Positions 1 through 8,035 of a stretch of 12,326 bases of DNA are shown one piece after another (position 1 is the first letter of the stretch; every line of letters starts with the position of its first letter). The stretch spans positions 21,608 to 33,933 of the forward strand of contig CAAAJI010000400.1 of assembly GCA_900642245.1 (NCBI GenBank). Direction: 5' to 3'. This stretch comes from Fragilaria radians (lineage: Eukaryota; Bacillariophyta; Fragilariophyceae; Fragilariales; Fragilariaceae). The notes under the pieces are model-generated. The model saw nothing but the letters and a program-made list of their open reading frames with translations, did no database searches and had not been told where the DNA came from. Position numbers and translations under genes: made by a program.

Positions 1-968
1 GAACCAAATCCAAGGAATGTACGACGCATTTGATATTAAAACGTAGGAGAATCAGATGTATTCAGGTATTTGGGGACCAGTGAGGTAATATAAATTGTCA
101 TTACTTCATGGATGACAGTTTCAGTAATTGTATATCATGTCCTGTCGCACCGTACTGTGCATGTATTTTGGAGAACTTCTAAATGATTTTATTGCATTGG
201 ATGCTTGAGCTTTATTGTATACCTTTGTTGTGGAGTTTTATCTTGTAGTATATTGGAAATGTACCCTACACAGTCAAGAACGACATGGAACTCTTTAACT
301 TTCCTATTACCCCCTTTTCTAAAACATTGGAAACTCTTTCGATTATCCTACGCACATTCCTTCAAAAAGTATTGCATGTACGACAATTATTATCTGTGAC
401 TTTAGTTATAGATAGATTTATAATCATGATGAGTGCAGCTGAATAATTTAATTCAAGCAGATATTTCAAGTGAATTGAACTTCATTTCATCTCACTGATT
501 TACAGTTTTGAGAAATATATGTCTTTGGTCTTGATTTGAGCAAAAGCCTGCTTTTCTTCTTCTCAATCTCAATACAGAATCACACAGGCCAAAAACCTCT
601 CAAATGTGTTACTTCGTCCGTAAGTATTTCAACGTTAAAACTGTCACCAAGAATACGTGCATTGTGAGAAGACAAGGCTACTAAGATCAGGAATTTTTCC
701 CGCAGCGATAAGGTTCAAGATACAGATTATTTTTGCTGGTATACTAAACAAATGTCTGAAATTAGTGAATACCCAAGGATCCCGACCTAAAAATAGTGTC
801 ATACACAAATCGACCAAAATTTTGTGAATAGTTACTGTTGAACGCAGATTAGCATAATTTGAAAAAATACATAACCTATGTATCGATACACAACGGCAAT
901 GGAATCCTAGTTTTCCCTCTTTTTAAAAATTTCAAAGTGACACCGATACAGCAGCGCGATTAAACCGA
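1..968 (+). repeat. 5' flanking module of the kinase array, copy 1
   Basis: This non-coding block precedes kinase 1. It recurs truncated at 5321-5596 and in full at 6931-7893. The first ~171 bp match the 5321 copy with no difference seen by eye, while the 6931 copy differs there at scattered sites. From about 152 onward the pattern reverses: this copy matches 7081-7616 almost perfectly and the 5321 copy differs. A 66-bp stretch (691-756) has no counterpart in unit 3, which carries 57 unrelated bases at 7625-7681. The last 212 bp (757-968) are then identical to 7682-7893. The module therefore looks like a mosaic shaped by unequal crossing-over or conversion. No gene is supported in it. Confidence 0.9.
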
Positions 969-1024
969 TACCACTTGGTTGTTGATCTGTTTCCTGACTC
1001 ATATTGCTCTGCCATCTGAATACA
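757..1024 (+). promoter_or_regulatory. Putative promoter and 5' leader of kinase 1
   Basis: This is the region just upstream of the kinase 1 ATG. Bases 757-968 are identical in sequence and length to 7682-7893 upstream of kinase 2, which is far above the identity of the coding regions. It contains a perfect 12-bp palindrome, TGTATCGATACA (879-890), and a 75-bp element (894-968) holding the strings AAAGTGACACC and CAGCAGCGCGATT. That element occurs once here and twice in front of kinase 2. The final stretch (969-1024) is also similar to 7972-8035. The regulatory role is inferred from position and conservation; no TATA box or initiator is assigned. Confidence 0.5.
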
Positions 1025-2092
1025 ATGGCAAACGCGGCGCCTGCTGTTGCGCTTCCTCCACCAGTTATCCATACAGCGGAACGTAACTTTTCTTTATTGT
1101 TAGTAGATGGAAGTGTCATTGACGGATACGTCCGCCGTGGAGACGCCGATTGGTCTAGTGCCTATGCAGTGACACCAGGAAAAGTTCCGCAGATGCAAGA
1201 AGGAAAAGGTAGCATCATTATTGGAAATAGATTCATCAGGGGGGTACAAGGAGACTATGAAATCGATGTTCAGCAGCGTTTTGTGGTCATCAAGACAGTA
1301 AAGAAAACGTGGCTACGGAATTATCCTAACGAAAATATCATGAGTGAGATTTCTGTTGCCCAAACTTACGGCGATAACGTTCATATTGGCAGTATACTTG
1401 ACGCCCTCGAGGATGATGAACATTACTACATCATCATGCCCCATTTGGGTATGGATCTTTGTGATTACCTTCAAGCCAATGGTGCTCAACCTCAAGCTCC
1501 TTTGGATGTTATCCAATCATTTGTTGAAAATTTAGTATATTTGAAAAGATTGGGCATCCTTCATTGTGATATCTCTGCAGAAAATATCATCCATAGTGAA
1601 AATGGTGGGTATTTTCTCATTGATTTCGCAATGGCTAAGCAATGTGCCAGAGATGAGCATGGACAATTTATACCAATTGCTCTTTATGATCTAGTAGAAC
1701 CATTTGGAAAATTTAATTACATGAGTCCTGAAGTGCTTCAAATCCTTATAGCTGCTTTAAGGGCTAGAGCTGCTAGAGAGGCTGGAGCAGCAGTCCTTGG
1801 AAATCTGTATTTTGGAGTGGATATGTGGGCAATCGGGTGTACTCTCTTCCGTCTTTGGACTGGTAGAAATTTGATTCAAGCACAGGGTGATGCCAGTTGG
1901 CGTTACTTTATGTTGAATGATAATAGTCCAGAGGTGATTATAACTGAAGAATTCAAGGCCATTCGACTTTTGTTTCAGGGATTATCACAACAACAACAAA
2001 ATCTTTTGAGACAAATTTTCATCCGCAATCCAAAAGATCGTGTAACTGTGGATGATATTTTTAATGATCCCTACTTTACTCCAATTGAATGA
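1025..2092 (+). CDS. Atypical protein kinase (kinase 1), probably catalytically competent
   Basis: A 355-residue intron-free protein that is almost entirely kinase domain, probably a cytosolic or nuclear Ser/Thr-type kinase; no signal peptide or membrane segment is seen. Motifs in order: degenerate Gly-rich loop near 72-79, beta-3 Lys90 (VVIK), helix-C Glu108 (SEIS), hinge near 135-142, catalytic loop H180-C-D182-I-S-A-E-N187, metal-binding D200-F-A, SPE at 234-236, helix-F Asp266 (GVDMWAIG) and Arg339. Lys90, Glu108, Asp182, Asn187 and Asp200 are all present, so catalysis is plausible. The HRD Arg is Cys, the Lys two residues after the Asp is Ser, and DFG is DFA. An Ala/Arg-rich stretch of about 15 extra residues (~239-257) separates SPE from helix F and is absent from kinase 2. 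The ATG at 1025 is chosen because both paralogues begin MANAAP in a good start context; the in-frame TTG at 1004 is not needed. The kinase group is not assignable and the substrate is unknown. Confidence 0.9.
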   Translation: MANAAPAVALPPPVIHTAERNFSLLLVDGSVIDGYVRRGDADWSSAYAVTPGKVPQMQEGKGSIIIGNRFIRGVQGDYEIDVQQRFVVIKTVKKTWLRNYPNENIMSEISVAQTYGDNVHIGSILDALEDDEHYYIIMPHLGMDLCDYLQANGAQPQAPLDVIQSFVENLVYLKRLGILHCDISAENIIHSENGGYFLIDFAMAKQCARDEHGQFIPIALYDLVEPFGKFNYMSPEVLQILIAALRARAAREAGAAVLGNLYFGVDMWAIGCTLFRLWTGRNLIQAQGDASWRYFMLNDNSPEVIITEEFKAIRLLFQGLSQQQQNLLRQIFIRNPKDRVTVDDIFNDPYFTPIE

Positions 2093-2335
2093 GACCAATG
2101 AAAATGATTTATTGACGAAGTGTTAACAAAGAAGTAGAGGAATTCAATTTGTAGTCTTTGACTTGTAGCGTCGTTGAACGTGTTGATGTTGAATAACACA
2201 ATTGTTGATATGGGTAAGCCAACACTTACTTTACATTTCTAGGCAATGATTCATAAGATACACCAGGTTGCAAAGTAATTGATGATATAATCTTATTGCC
2301 AATTTTGAGTTGACCCCCTTTGCTCGACTGTATTC
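2093..2335 (+). other. 3' flank of kinase 1
   Basis: Non-coding sequence after the TGA stop. It aligns with 9065-9300 downstream of kinase 2, but with many scattered substitutions, so it is clearly more divergent than the 5' flanks. The segment from about 2216 (GCCAACACTTACTTTAC) is also where the 3' module begins in unit 2 (5597) and unit 3 (9191). It presumably holds the 3' UTR. No polyadenylation signal is assigned. Confidence 0.6.
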
Positions 2336-2995
2336 TTCATTATTTAGATGAGAGTCCAAAAGATACGTTTTTGGCAGTTGCTTGTTACAGAGGTCATAGC
2401 GATTGTCAAGACATGCTATATCTACAGCATGAAAGTATAACTTGATTTATTGTTGTTGGTTTTTCCAGTTAGGCCATGAATTCTTTCTTTTCTATCACCT
2501 AATGCTAGTATTGGCCCTCGAAAAGGGAATTGTTTTAATTCATTTCAATCAATGTTACGTCAGAAACAGCAAGGTGGAATATATAGCTTGCTAATGAGGA
2601 AAAGATGTGTGTACATTTTGCTCCTTGGAGGCTACCCATGAAATATTCTGCTGAGATCCAATTCAGCATATTTTGAGTACATTCAGAGATAAGCATCTTA
2701 ATCCTACGTATAGAGCAAGTATAGCTTGTTAGACAAAGCCCATGAACCATGCAGCATATGGGCTTTTGATAACTCTCAACATATGCAGGCTATTTAAAGC
2801 ATACTTTGACACGTAAAAAATGGCATGCTGCTCTCTTTACTTTTACAATTCGTCTCGGATGATAAACAATGGTCATCACATATGGAAGATCAAAAATTTA
2901 GGTAATTAATGTGACCTGATAATTAATTACTAGAATCTTGCTTTCACCTTTAATTCAACAAATTGCAAATAAATTGTCATCATTTGATTTTACTT
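2336..2995. repeat. Tandem 0.7-kb repeat D, copy 1
   Basis: The first of two adjacent copies, followed by 2996-3739. Landmarks shared in order are TCCAAAAGATAC (2355 and 3013), CTCCTTGGAGGCTACCCATG (2621 and 3341), a block around TTAATCCTA (2699 and 3419), and an end around CATCATTTGATTTTACTT (2978-2995 and 3722-3739). Only about the first 130 bp recur in units 2 and 3 (from ~5733 and ~9327), so the rest is either unit-1-specific or was lost from the other units. A 71-codon minus-strand reading frame (2535-2750) inside it is not convincing as a gene. Confidence 0.88.
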
Positions 2996-3739
2996 CATTT
3001 TTTGTACAACAATCCAAAAGATACCTTTATGGCAGTTGCTTGTTATAGATGGCATTGCGATTGTCAAGACATGCTACATTTACAGCATGAAAGTATAACT
3101 TGATTTATTGTTGTTGCTTTTTCCAGTTAGGCCATGAATTCTTTCTTTTCCATCACCTAATTCAGTTGCTATGATGCACTAGCGTCGTTGGTGAGAAATC
3201 TCAGGGATGCTAATATTGCTTAGGGATGCTAATATTGGCCCTCTAACAGGAAATTTGTGTAAGTCATATCAATGTTGTTTAAGAAATAGCAAGGTCAAAG
3301 ATATTGTTTGCTAATGGGGAAAAAATGTGAGTACATTTTGCTCCTTGGAGGCTACCCATGAAATATTCTGCTGAGACCCAATTCAGCAAATTTAGAGTAG
3401 ATTCAGAGATAAGCATCTTAATCCTAGGTATAGAGCAAGTATAGCTTGTTGGACAAAGCCCATGGACAATGCAGTATATGGTTTTTTGTTTACTCTCAAC
3501 ATATGCAGGCTATTTAAAGCAGACGTTGACAAAGTTTTAAATGACATGTTTCTCTCCTTAGTTTCAAAACCTTACAATTGGGTCTCAAGATGATCAAAAA
3601 TGGTCTCCGCAAATGGAAGGTCGAAAATTTAGGTAATTAACGTGACCTGAAAATTAATTACTAGAATCTTGTTTTCACATTGTACTAGGATTTGGAGTGC
3701 AACAAGTTGCAAATAAATTGTCATCATTTGATTTTACTT
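2996..3739. repeat. Tandem 0.7-kb repeat D, copy 2
   Basis: The second copy of the D repeat, directly abutting the first and about 84 bp longer. Much of the extra length is near 3167-3240, where AGGGATGCTAATATTG occurs twice about 20 bp apart, which is a small nested duplication. Substitutions relative to copy 1 are spread throughout. The duplication is therefore older than the nearly identical 1610-bp repeats further on. Confidence 0.88.
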
Positions 3740-3918
3740 ATTGACATCCATTTGCTAGATCTAGAAGACATGTTAATTGCTTTTTAGATAAAGGCAAGCA
3801 TTACAACACTGACAAACAGCTTATCTTTAATGCACAAGAGGACTGGTATTATTCAATCAAAACAAAGAAATCTTTACTCCAGGTAAAAAATATAAGCAAG
3901 TCACATAATCTGTTGCCT
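3740..3918. other. Gene-less spacer between D repeat and insertion
   Basis: AT-rich sequence with no supported gene. Its right half (from about 3863, AAACAAAGAAATCTTT to TTGCCT) aligns with ~5870-5929 in unit 2 and ~9464-9522 in unit 3. This anchors it as the ancestral array sequence into which the 3919-4316 element was inserted. The left part, 3740-3862, has no partner in the window. Confidence 0.5.
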
Positions 3919-4316
3919 TGCAATATAGGACTGCAAAAAATAAAGGAAACATATTAGTGAGGTTTGAACCCACTAACCTCAGAATAGTTTACCTTAAGAA
4001 TTACTTAAGGAAAATGAGATATGTTTACTTAAACAGTTGGGTTAGACAATAAGGTCCAACATCAAATATTCTAAGCACTAACTAAACTAAACCTATAGGT
4101 TTGTCAATTAACTAACAGTGCGGTAAAAACGGCCTATCAAAAATAGGGCTTATTGACAAGTGCCAAAGTGCACTCCAGATTCACTGGAAATTTCAGTGAT
4201 CAAGATTGAATCGGTTTTTTTCTACAACTAAAAAGAATTATAATTAATTAAATTACACTTCTATCACCTATACCACATTAGGATACTTCTACAGGCCTAA
4301 TCGGTGGCATAGTGCA
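3919..4316. mobile_element. Candidate MITE-like insertion (398 bp)
   Basis: Units 2 and 3 read straight through from GGTGCCT to AATTGAATAT (5923-5940 and ~9516-9533). Unit 1 is interrupted at that point by about 400 bp. The insert is flanked by GCCT on both sides (3915-3918 and 4317-4320), which suits a 4-bp target duplication. Its ends are short imperfect inverted repeats: TGCAATAT at the left against TGCACTAT when the right end is read on the minus strand, 7 of 8 matching. The interior is AT-rich, has no ORF, and contains local hairpins (3992-4010; an interrupted palindrome around AAATTT near 4183-4199). A non-autonomous DNA transposon is the simplest reading. A tRNA-derived element is an alternative because of the T-arm-like motif at 3957-3973. 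Confidence 0.45.
3957..3973 (-). other. tRNA T-arm / pol III B-box-like motif
   Basis: Read on the minus strand, these 17 bases form a perfect 5-bp stem around a 7-nt loop: GTGGG, TTCAAAC, CTCAC. The core GGTTCAAACC fits the B-box consensus GGTTCRANNCC at the ten positions it covers. A 7-bp hairpin (CCTTAAG at 3992-3998 with CTTAAGG at 4004-4010) lies 18 bp away. Flanking AAACATAT and ATATGTTT could pair like an acceptor stem. There is no recognisable D arm or normal anticodon loop, so this is not called as a tRNA. It may be a tRNA-derived relic within the insertion, or chance. Confidence 0.3.
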
Positions 4317-4320
4317 GCCT

Positions 4321-5320
4321 ACATTGAATATTTCAGGTGTAAGAATCAAAAATTAATCTTCAGTCAATTCGGCTTTAAACCATATAATTAATTAATCTCG
4401 CAATGCTTAATATTTTGGTTACAGCTGACTACACATAACAGTTACATTAATGTAGGATTTGTAAAAAGAGTCTATTCTATATCTGTTTATCATTGACATA
4501 CACTCCAGCCAGTACCTATCTGAGCTTGGTGGATCTTACAGTGTCGAAATTCTGTGTTTTCTACATTTCAAAACCTTTGATTACGCCAGGATGAACCTGC
4601 CTGAATTGGAGGATCTAGAAGCATCGAAGCTTTTGTTTTTTCATTTCAAAATCTTTGATTTTTATTTATTATTGTTTCAATTATATGTCAGTTGAGAGTA
4701 AATCCAAAGGAAGATCATTTACTTAAACGTGAGCAAATGAAATAAAGTTTACATTGAGCGAAGCAGTATAGCCCTTTCACGTTACAATCTAGAAAGAAGA
4801 ATTAAGTTATGAAGTTACAATTTACACGAATTGGTCTCTACAACATTTAAACCGAAGCTTTGTCTCAGTAAACGCAATAGTCAATCCATAGTGTTTCTCT
4901 CCAAGTAGATAGTGATAATTCAATTTTTGAAAATTCTTCGTCTTCAGCTTACATTATGAATACACTGCTCATGATTTCTTGAATCAACGTGGGTCCGTCA
5001 TGGAGAGATTGTCCTACCCATATAACATGAAGAGTTTACGTAATCATCACATGGCACTTCTTATCCAATAAACTAGCAGCACATTCCCTTTGAATCCAAG
5101 TGTTTCTCGATCGTACGTCTTTTCTTAAGGTTTCTCTCACAACAATAATGGATGGATCTAGGGATTAAACCCTGCTAGTAGAGCCAAACGTTAATTGACA
5201 ACATTAGTTTGCAATCCAAATGTTGAAAAAGAGCAACAATGAATAATTTAGTATCCTACAACTGAGTTTAAGCTAAATTATTAGGACGTATGAATTATAC
5301 AGGTAAACTAAGAGATTGTA
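4321..5320. repeat. 3' module, copy 1 (unit 1)
   Basis: This non-coding block is repeated at ~5931-6930 and ~9524-10235. Bases 4511-5320 align to 6121-6930 at a constant offset of 1610 bp with only about five to seven differences by eye (for example GATGAACC against GAGGAACC). This indicates a very recent duplication or conversion. The first ~190 bp are more divergent, so there is a step in age around 4480-4510. No ORF of note, RNA gene or promoter is recognised. Confidence 0.92.
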
Positions 5321-5596
5321 GAACCAAATCCAAGGAATGTACGACGCATTTGATATTAAAACGTAGGAGAATCAGATGTATTCAGGTATTTGGGGACCAG
5401 TGAGGTAATATAAATTGTCATTACTTCATGGATGACAGTTTCAGTAATTGTATATCATGTCCTGTCGCACCGTACTGTGCATGTATTTTGGAAAATTTTG
5501 AAATGATTTTATTGCATTGGATGCTTGAGCTTTGCTATATACTTTCATTGTGGAGTTTTATCTTGTAGTGTATTAGAAAGGTACCCTGCACAGTCA
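5321..5596 (+). repeat. Truncated 5' module, copy 2 (kinase-less unit)
   Basis: Matches 1-276 and 6931-7206. Instead of continuing towards a promoter and kinase, the sequence passes at CAGTCA straight into GCCAACACTTACTTTAC, which lies 3' of the kinase in the other units. Identity to unit 1 appears complete for the first ~171 bp and then drops. Confidence 0.92.
5593..5596. other. Deletion junction where a kinase gene is missing
   Basis: GTCA is shared by both parental edges: the 5' edge is at 273-276 and 7203-7206, and the 3' edge is at 9187-9190 (the unit 1 equivalent reads GTAA). Relative to unit 3, a deletion between these 4-bp repeats removes 1984 bp, including the rest of the 5' module, the promoter and the whole kinase ORF. 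The microhomology suggests end-joining or replication slippage rather than transposition. Confidence 0.75.
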
Positions 5597-6930
5597 GCCA
5601 ACACTTACTTTACGTTTCTAGGCAATGATTCATTAGATACACACTCAGTTACAAAAAGGATGAGATACATTTAGTCGCCAATTTTGAGTTCACATCTTTG
5701 CCCAATTGTATTCTTCATTATTTGTACAAGAATCCAAAAGATACCTTTATGGCAGTTGCTTGTTACTGATGGCATTGCGATTCTCAAGACATGCTACACT
5801 TACAGCATGAAAGTATATTTTGATTTATTGTTGTTGGTTTTTCCAGTTAGACAATGAATTCTGTCTTTTCAAACCAAAGATATTTTTTTCAGGTAAAAAA
5901 ATATAAGTGAATAACATAATCTGGTGCCTAAATTGAATATTTACAGATTTAAGAATCAAGAATTAATCTCTCAAACAATTTGGCTTTAAACCACACTATT
6001 AATTAATCTCTTGATGTTTAAAATTTTGGCTACAGCTGACCATACCTAACTGTTACAGAAATATAGGATTTGTAAAAGAGTCTATTCTATATCTGTTTAT
6101 CATTTGCATAGACCCCAGCCAGTACCTATCTGAGCTTGGTGGATCTTACAGTGTCGAAATTCTGTGTTTTCTACATTTCAAAACCTTTGATTACGCCAGG
6201 AGGAACCTGCCTGAATTGGAGGATCTAGAAGCATCGAAGCTTTTGTTTTTTCATTTCAAAATCTTTGATTTTTATTTATTATTGTTTCAATTATATGTCA
6301 GTTGAGAGTAAATCCAAAGGAAGATCATTTACTTAAACGTGAGCAAATGAAATAAAGTTTACATTGAGCGAAGCAGTATAGCCCTTTCACGTTACAATCT
6401 AGAAAGAAGAATTAAGTTATGAAGTTACAATTTACACGAATTGGTCTCTACAACATTTAAACCGAAGCTTTGTCTCAGTAAACGCAATAGTCAATCCATA
6501 GTGTTTCTCTCCAAGTAGATAGTGATAATTCAATTTTTGAAAATTCTTCGTCTTCAGCTTACATTATGAATACACTGCTCATGATTTCTTGAATCAATGT
6601 GGGTCCGTCATGGAGGGATTGTCCTACCCATATAACATGAAGAGTTTACGTAATCATCACATGGTACTTCTTATCCAATAAACTAGCAGCACATTCCCTT
6701 TGAATCCAAGTGTTTCTCGATCGTACGTCTTTTCTTAAGGTTTCTCTCACAACAATAATGGATGGATCTAGGGATTAAACCCTGCTAGTAGAGCCAAACG
6801 TTAATTGACAACATTAGTTTGCAATCCAAATGTTGAAAAAGAGCAACAATGAATAATTTAGTATCCTACAACTGAGTTTAAGCTAAATTATTAGGACGTA
6901 TGAATTATACAGATAAACTAAGAGATTGTA
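5597..6930. repeat. 3' module, copy 2 (unit 2)
   Basis: From the deletion junction, this follows the sequence found downstream of kinase 2 (9191 onward) until about 6110. It then follows unit 1 (4511-5320) almost identically. It is thus a patchwork, with a unit-3-like left half and a unit-1-like right half. It lacks both the D-repeat interior and the 398-bp insertion of unit 1. No gene or RNA is seen. Confidence 0.9.
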
Positions 6931-7893
6931 GGACCAAATCCAAGAAATGTACGACACATTTGATATTAAAACGTAGGAGAATCAGATGTATTCAGGTATT
7001 TGGGGACCAGTGAGGTAATATAAATTGTCATTACTTCAGGGATGATAGTTTCAGCAATAGTACATCCATTCATGTGTTACCGTATTGTGCATGTATTTTG
7101 GAGAACTTCTAAATGATTTTATTGCATTGGATGCTTGAGCTTTATTGTATACCTTTATTGTGGAGTTTTATCTTGTAGTATATTGGAAATGTACCCTACA
7201 CAGTCAAGAACGACATGGAACTCTTTAACTTTCCTATTACCCCCTTTTCTAAAACATTGGAAACTCTTTCGATTATCCTACGCACATTCCTTCAAAAAGT
7301 ATTCCATGTACGACAATTAATATCTGTGACTTTAGTTATAGATAGATTTATAATCATGATGAGTGCAGCTGAATAATTTAATTCAAGCAGATATTTCAAG
7401 TGAATTGAACTTCATTTCATCTCACTGATTTACAGTTTTGAGAAATATATGTCTTTGGTCTTGATTTGAGCAAAAGCCTGCTTTTCTTCTTCTCAATCTC
7501 AATACAGAAAGAATCACACAGGCCAAAAACCTCTCAAATGTGTTACTTCGTCCGTAAGTGTTTCAACGTTAAAACTGTCACCAAGAATACGTGCATTGTG
7601 AGAAGATAAGGCTACTAACATCAGTCAGATAAGGTCAATATACAGAGTATGCGCTAGTATACTCGATACGCCAATAAGAATTGAAATTAGTGAATACCCA
7701 AGGATCCCGACCTAAAAATAGTGTCATACACAAATCGACCAAAATTTTGTGAATAGTTACTGTTGAACGCAGATTAGCATAATTTGAAAAAATACATAAC
7801 CTATGTATCGATACACAACGGCAATGGAATCCTAGTTTTCCCTCTTTTTAAAAATTTCAAAGTGACACCGATACAGCAGCGCGATTAAACCGA
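6931..7893 (+). repeat. 5' module, copy 3 (kinase 2 unit)
   Basis: A full-length counterpart of 1-968. The first ~150 bp carry scattered differences from units 1 and 2, densest at ~7045-7080. From ~7081 to 7624 it matches unit 1 almost perfectly, with small changes such as an extra GAAA near 7508. Bases 7625-7681 differ completely from 691-756, and 7682-7893 are again identical to 757-968. No gene is supported; the short in-frame stretch at 7189-7320 merely mirrors the duplicated one at 259-399. Confidence 0.9.
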
Positions 7894-8035
7894 CGTCAAT
7901 AGAATCGTAGTTTTCCTTCTATTAAAAAGATTCAAAGTGACACCTCGACAACAGCAGCGCGATTCAACCGATTGTAGAATACCTCTTGGTTGTTGATCTG
8001 TTTCCTGCCTCATATTCCTGTGCCATCCGAGTACA
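7682..8035 (+). promoter_or_regulatory. Putative promoter of kinase 2 with duplicated element
   Basis: Bases 7682-7893 are identical to the kinase 1 promoter block and include the palindrome TGTATCGATACA at 7804-7815. The 75-bp element 7819-7893 is followed at once by a diverged 78-bp copy, 7894-7971. Both contain CAAAGTGACACC and CAGCAGCGCGATT and end in AACCGA. Kinase 1 has only one such element (894-968). The doubling moves the palindrome and first element further from the start codon and could change expression level or timing. The regulatory role is inferred. Confidence 0.5.
7894..7971 (+). repeat. Second, diverged copy of the 75-bp promoter element
   Basis: A tandem copy of 7819-7893 with about 80 % identity by eye, starting CGTCAATAGAATCG where the first reads CGGCAATGGAATCC. 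The conserved core strings (AGTTTTCC, TTCAAAGTGACACC, CAGCAGCGCGATT, AACCGA) survive while the bases between them change. That is the pattern expected if the cores are bound by something. Confidence 0.8.

Noticed and set aside
205..399. Small + frame in the 5' module, repeated at 7135-7320
   Set aside because: It starts at TTG; from the first ATG (259) it has only 46 codons. Conservation in the second copy reflects recent duplication of the whole block, the ends differ, and unit 2 breaks it. No codon-level selection is visible.
1004..1024. Seven-codon N-terminal extension of kinase 1 starting at TTG
   Set aside because: TTG is an unlikely start in a eukaryote. Kinase 2 begins at MANAAP, and the ATG at 1025 has A at -3 and G at +4.
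907..1119. Minus-strand frame across the kinase 1 promoter and start
   Set aside because: It overlaps the kinase start antisense, and the kinase frame explains the sequence.
2535..2750. 71-codon minus-strand frame in D repeat copy 1
   Set aside because: The same frame is mostly open in D copy 2 but lacks the ATG there. Differences between copies are mainly amino-acid changing (roughly twice as many as silent ones by hand), so no purifying selection is apparent.
5151..5185. AGGGATTAAACCCT near CTAGTAGAGCC, resembling a tRNA T-arm (also at 6761-6795)
   Set aside because: It deviates from the B-box consensus at the invariant C, and no cloverleaf can be drawn around it.
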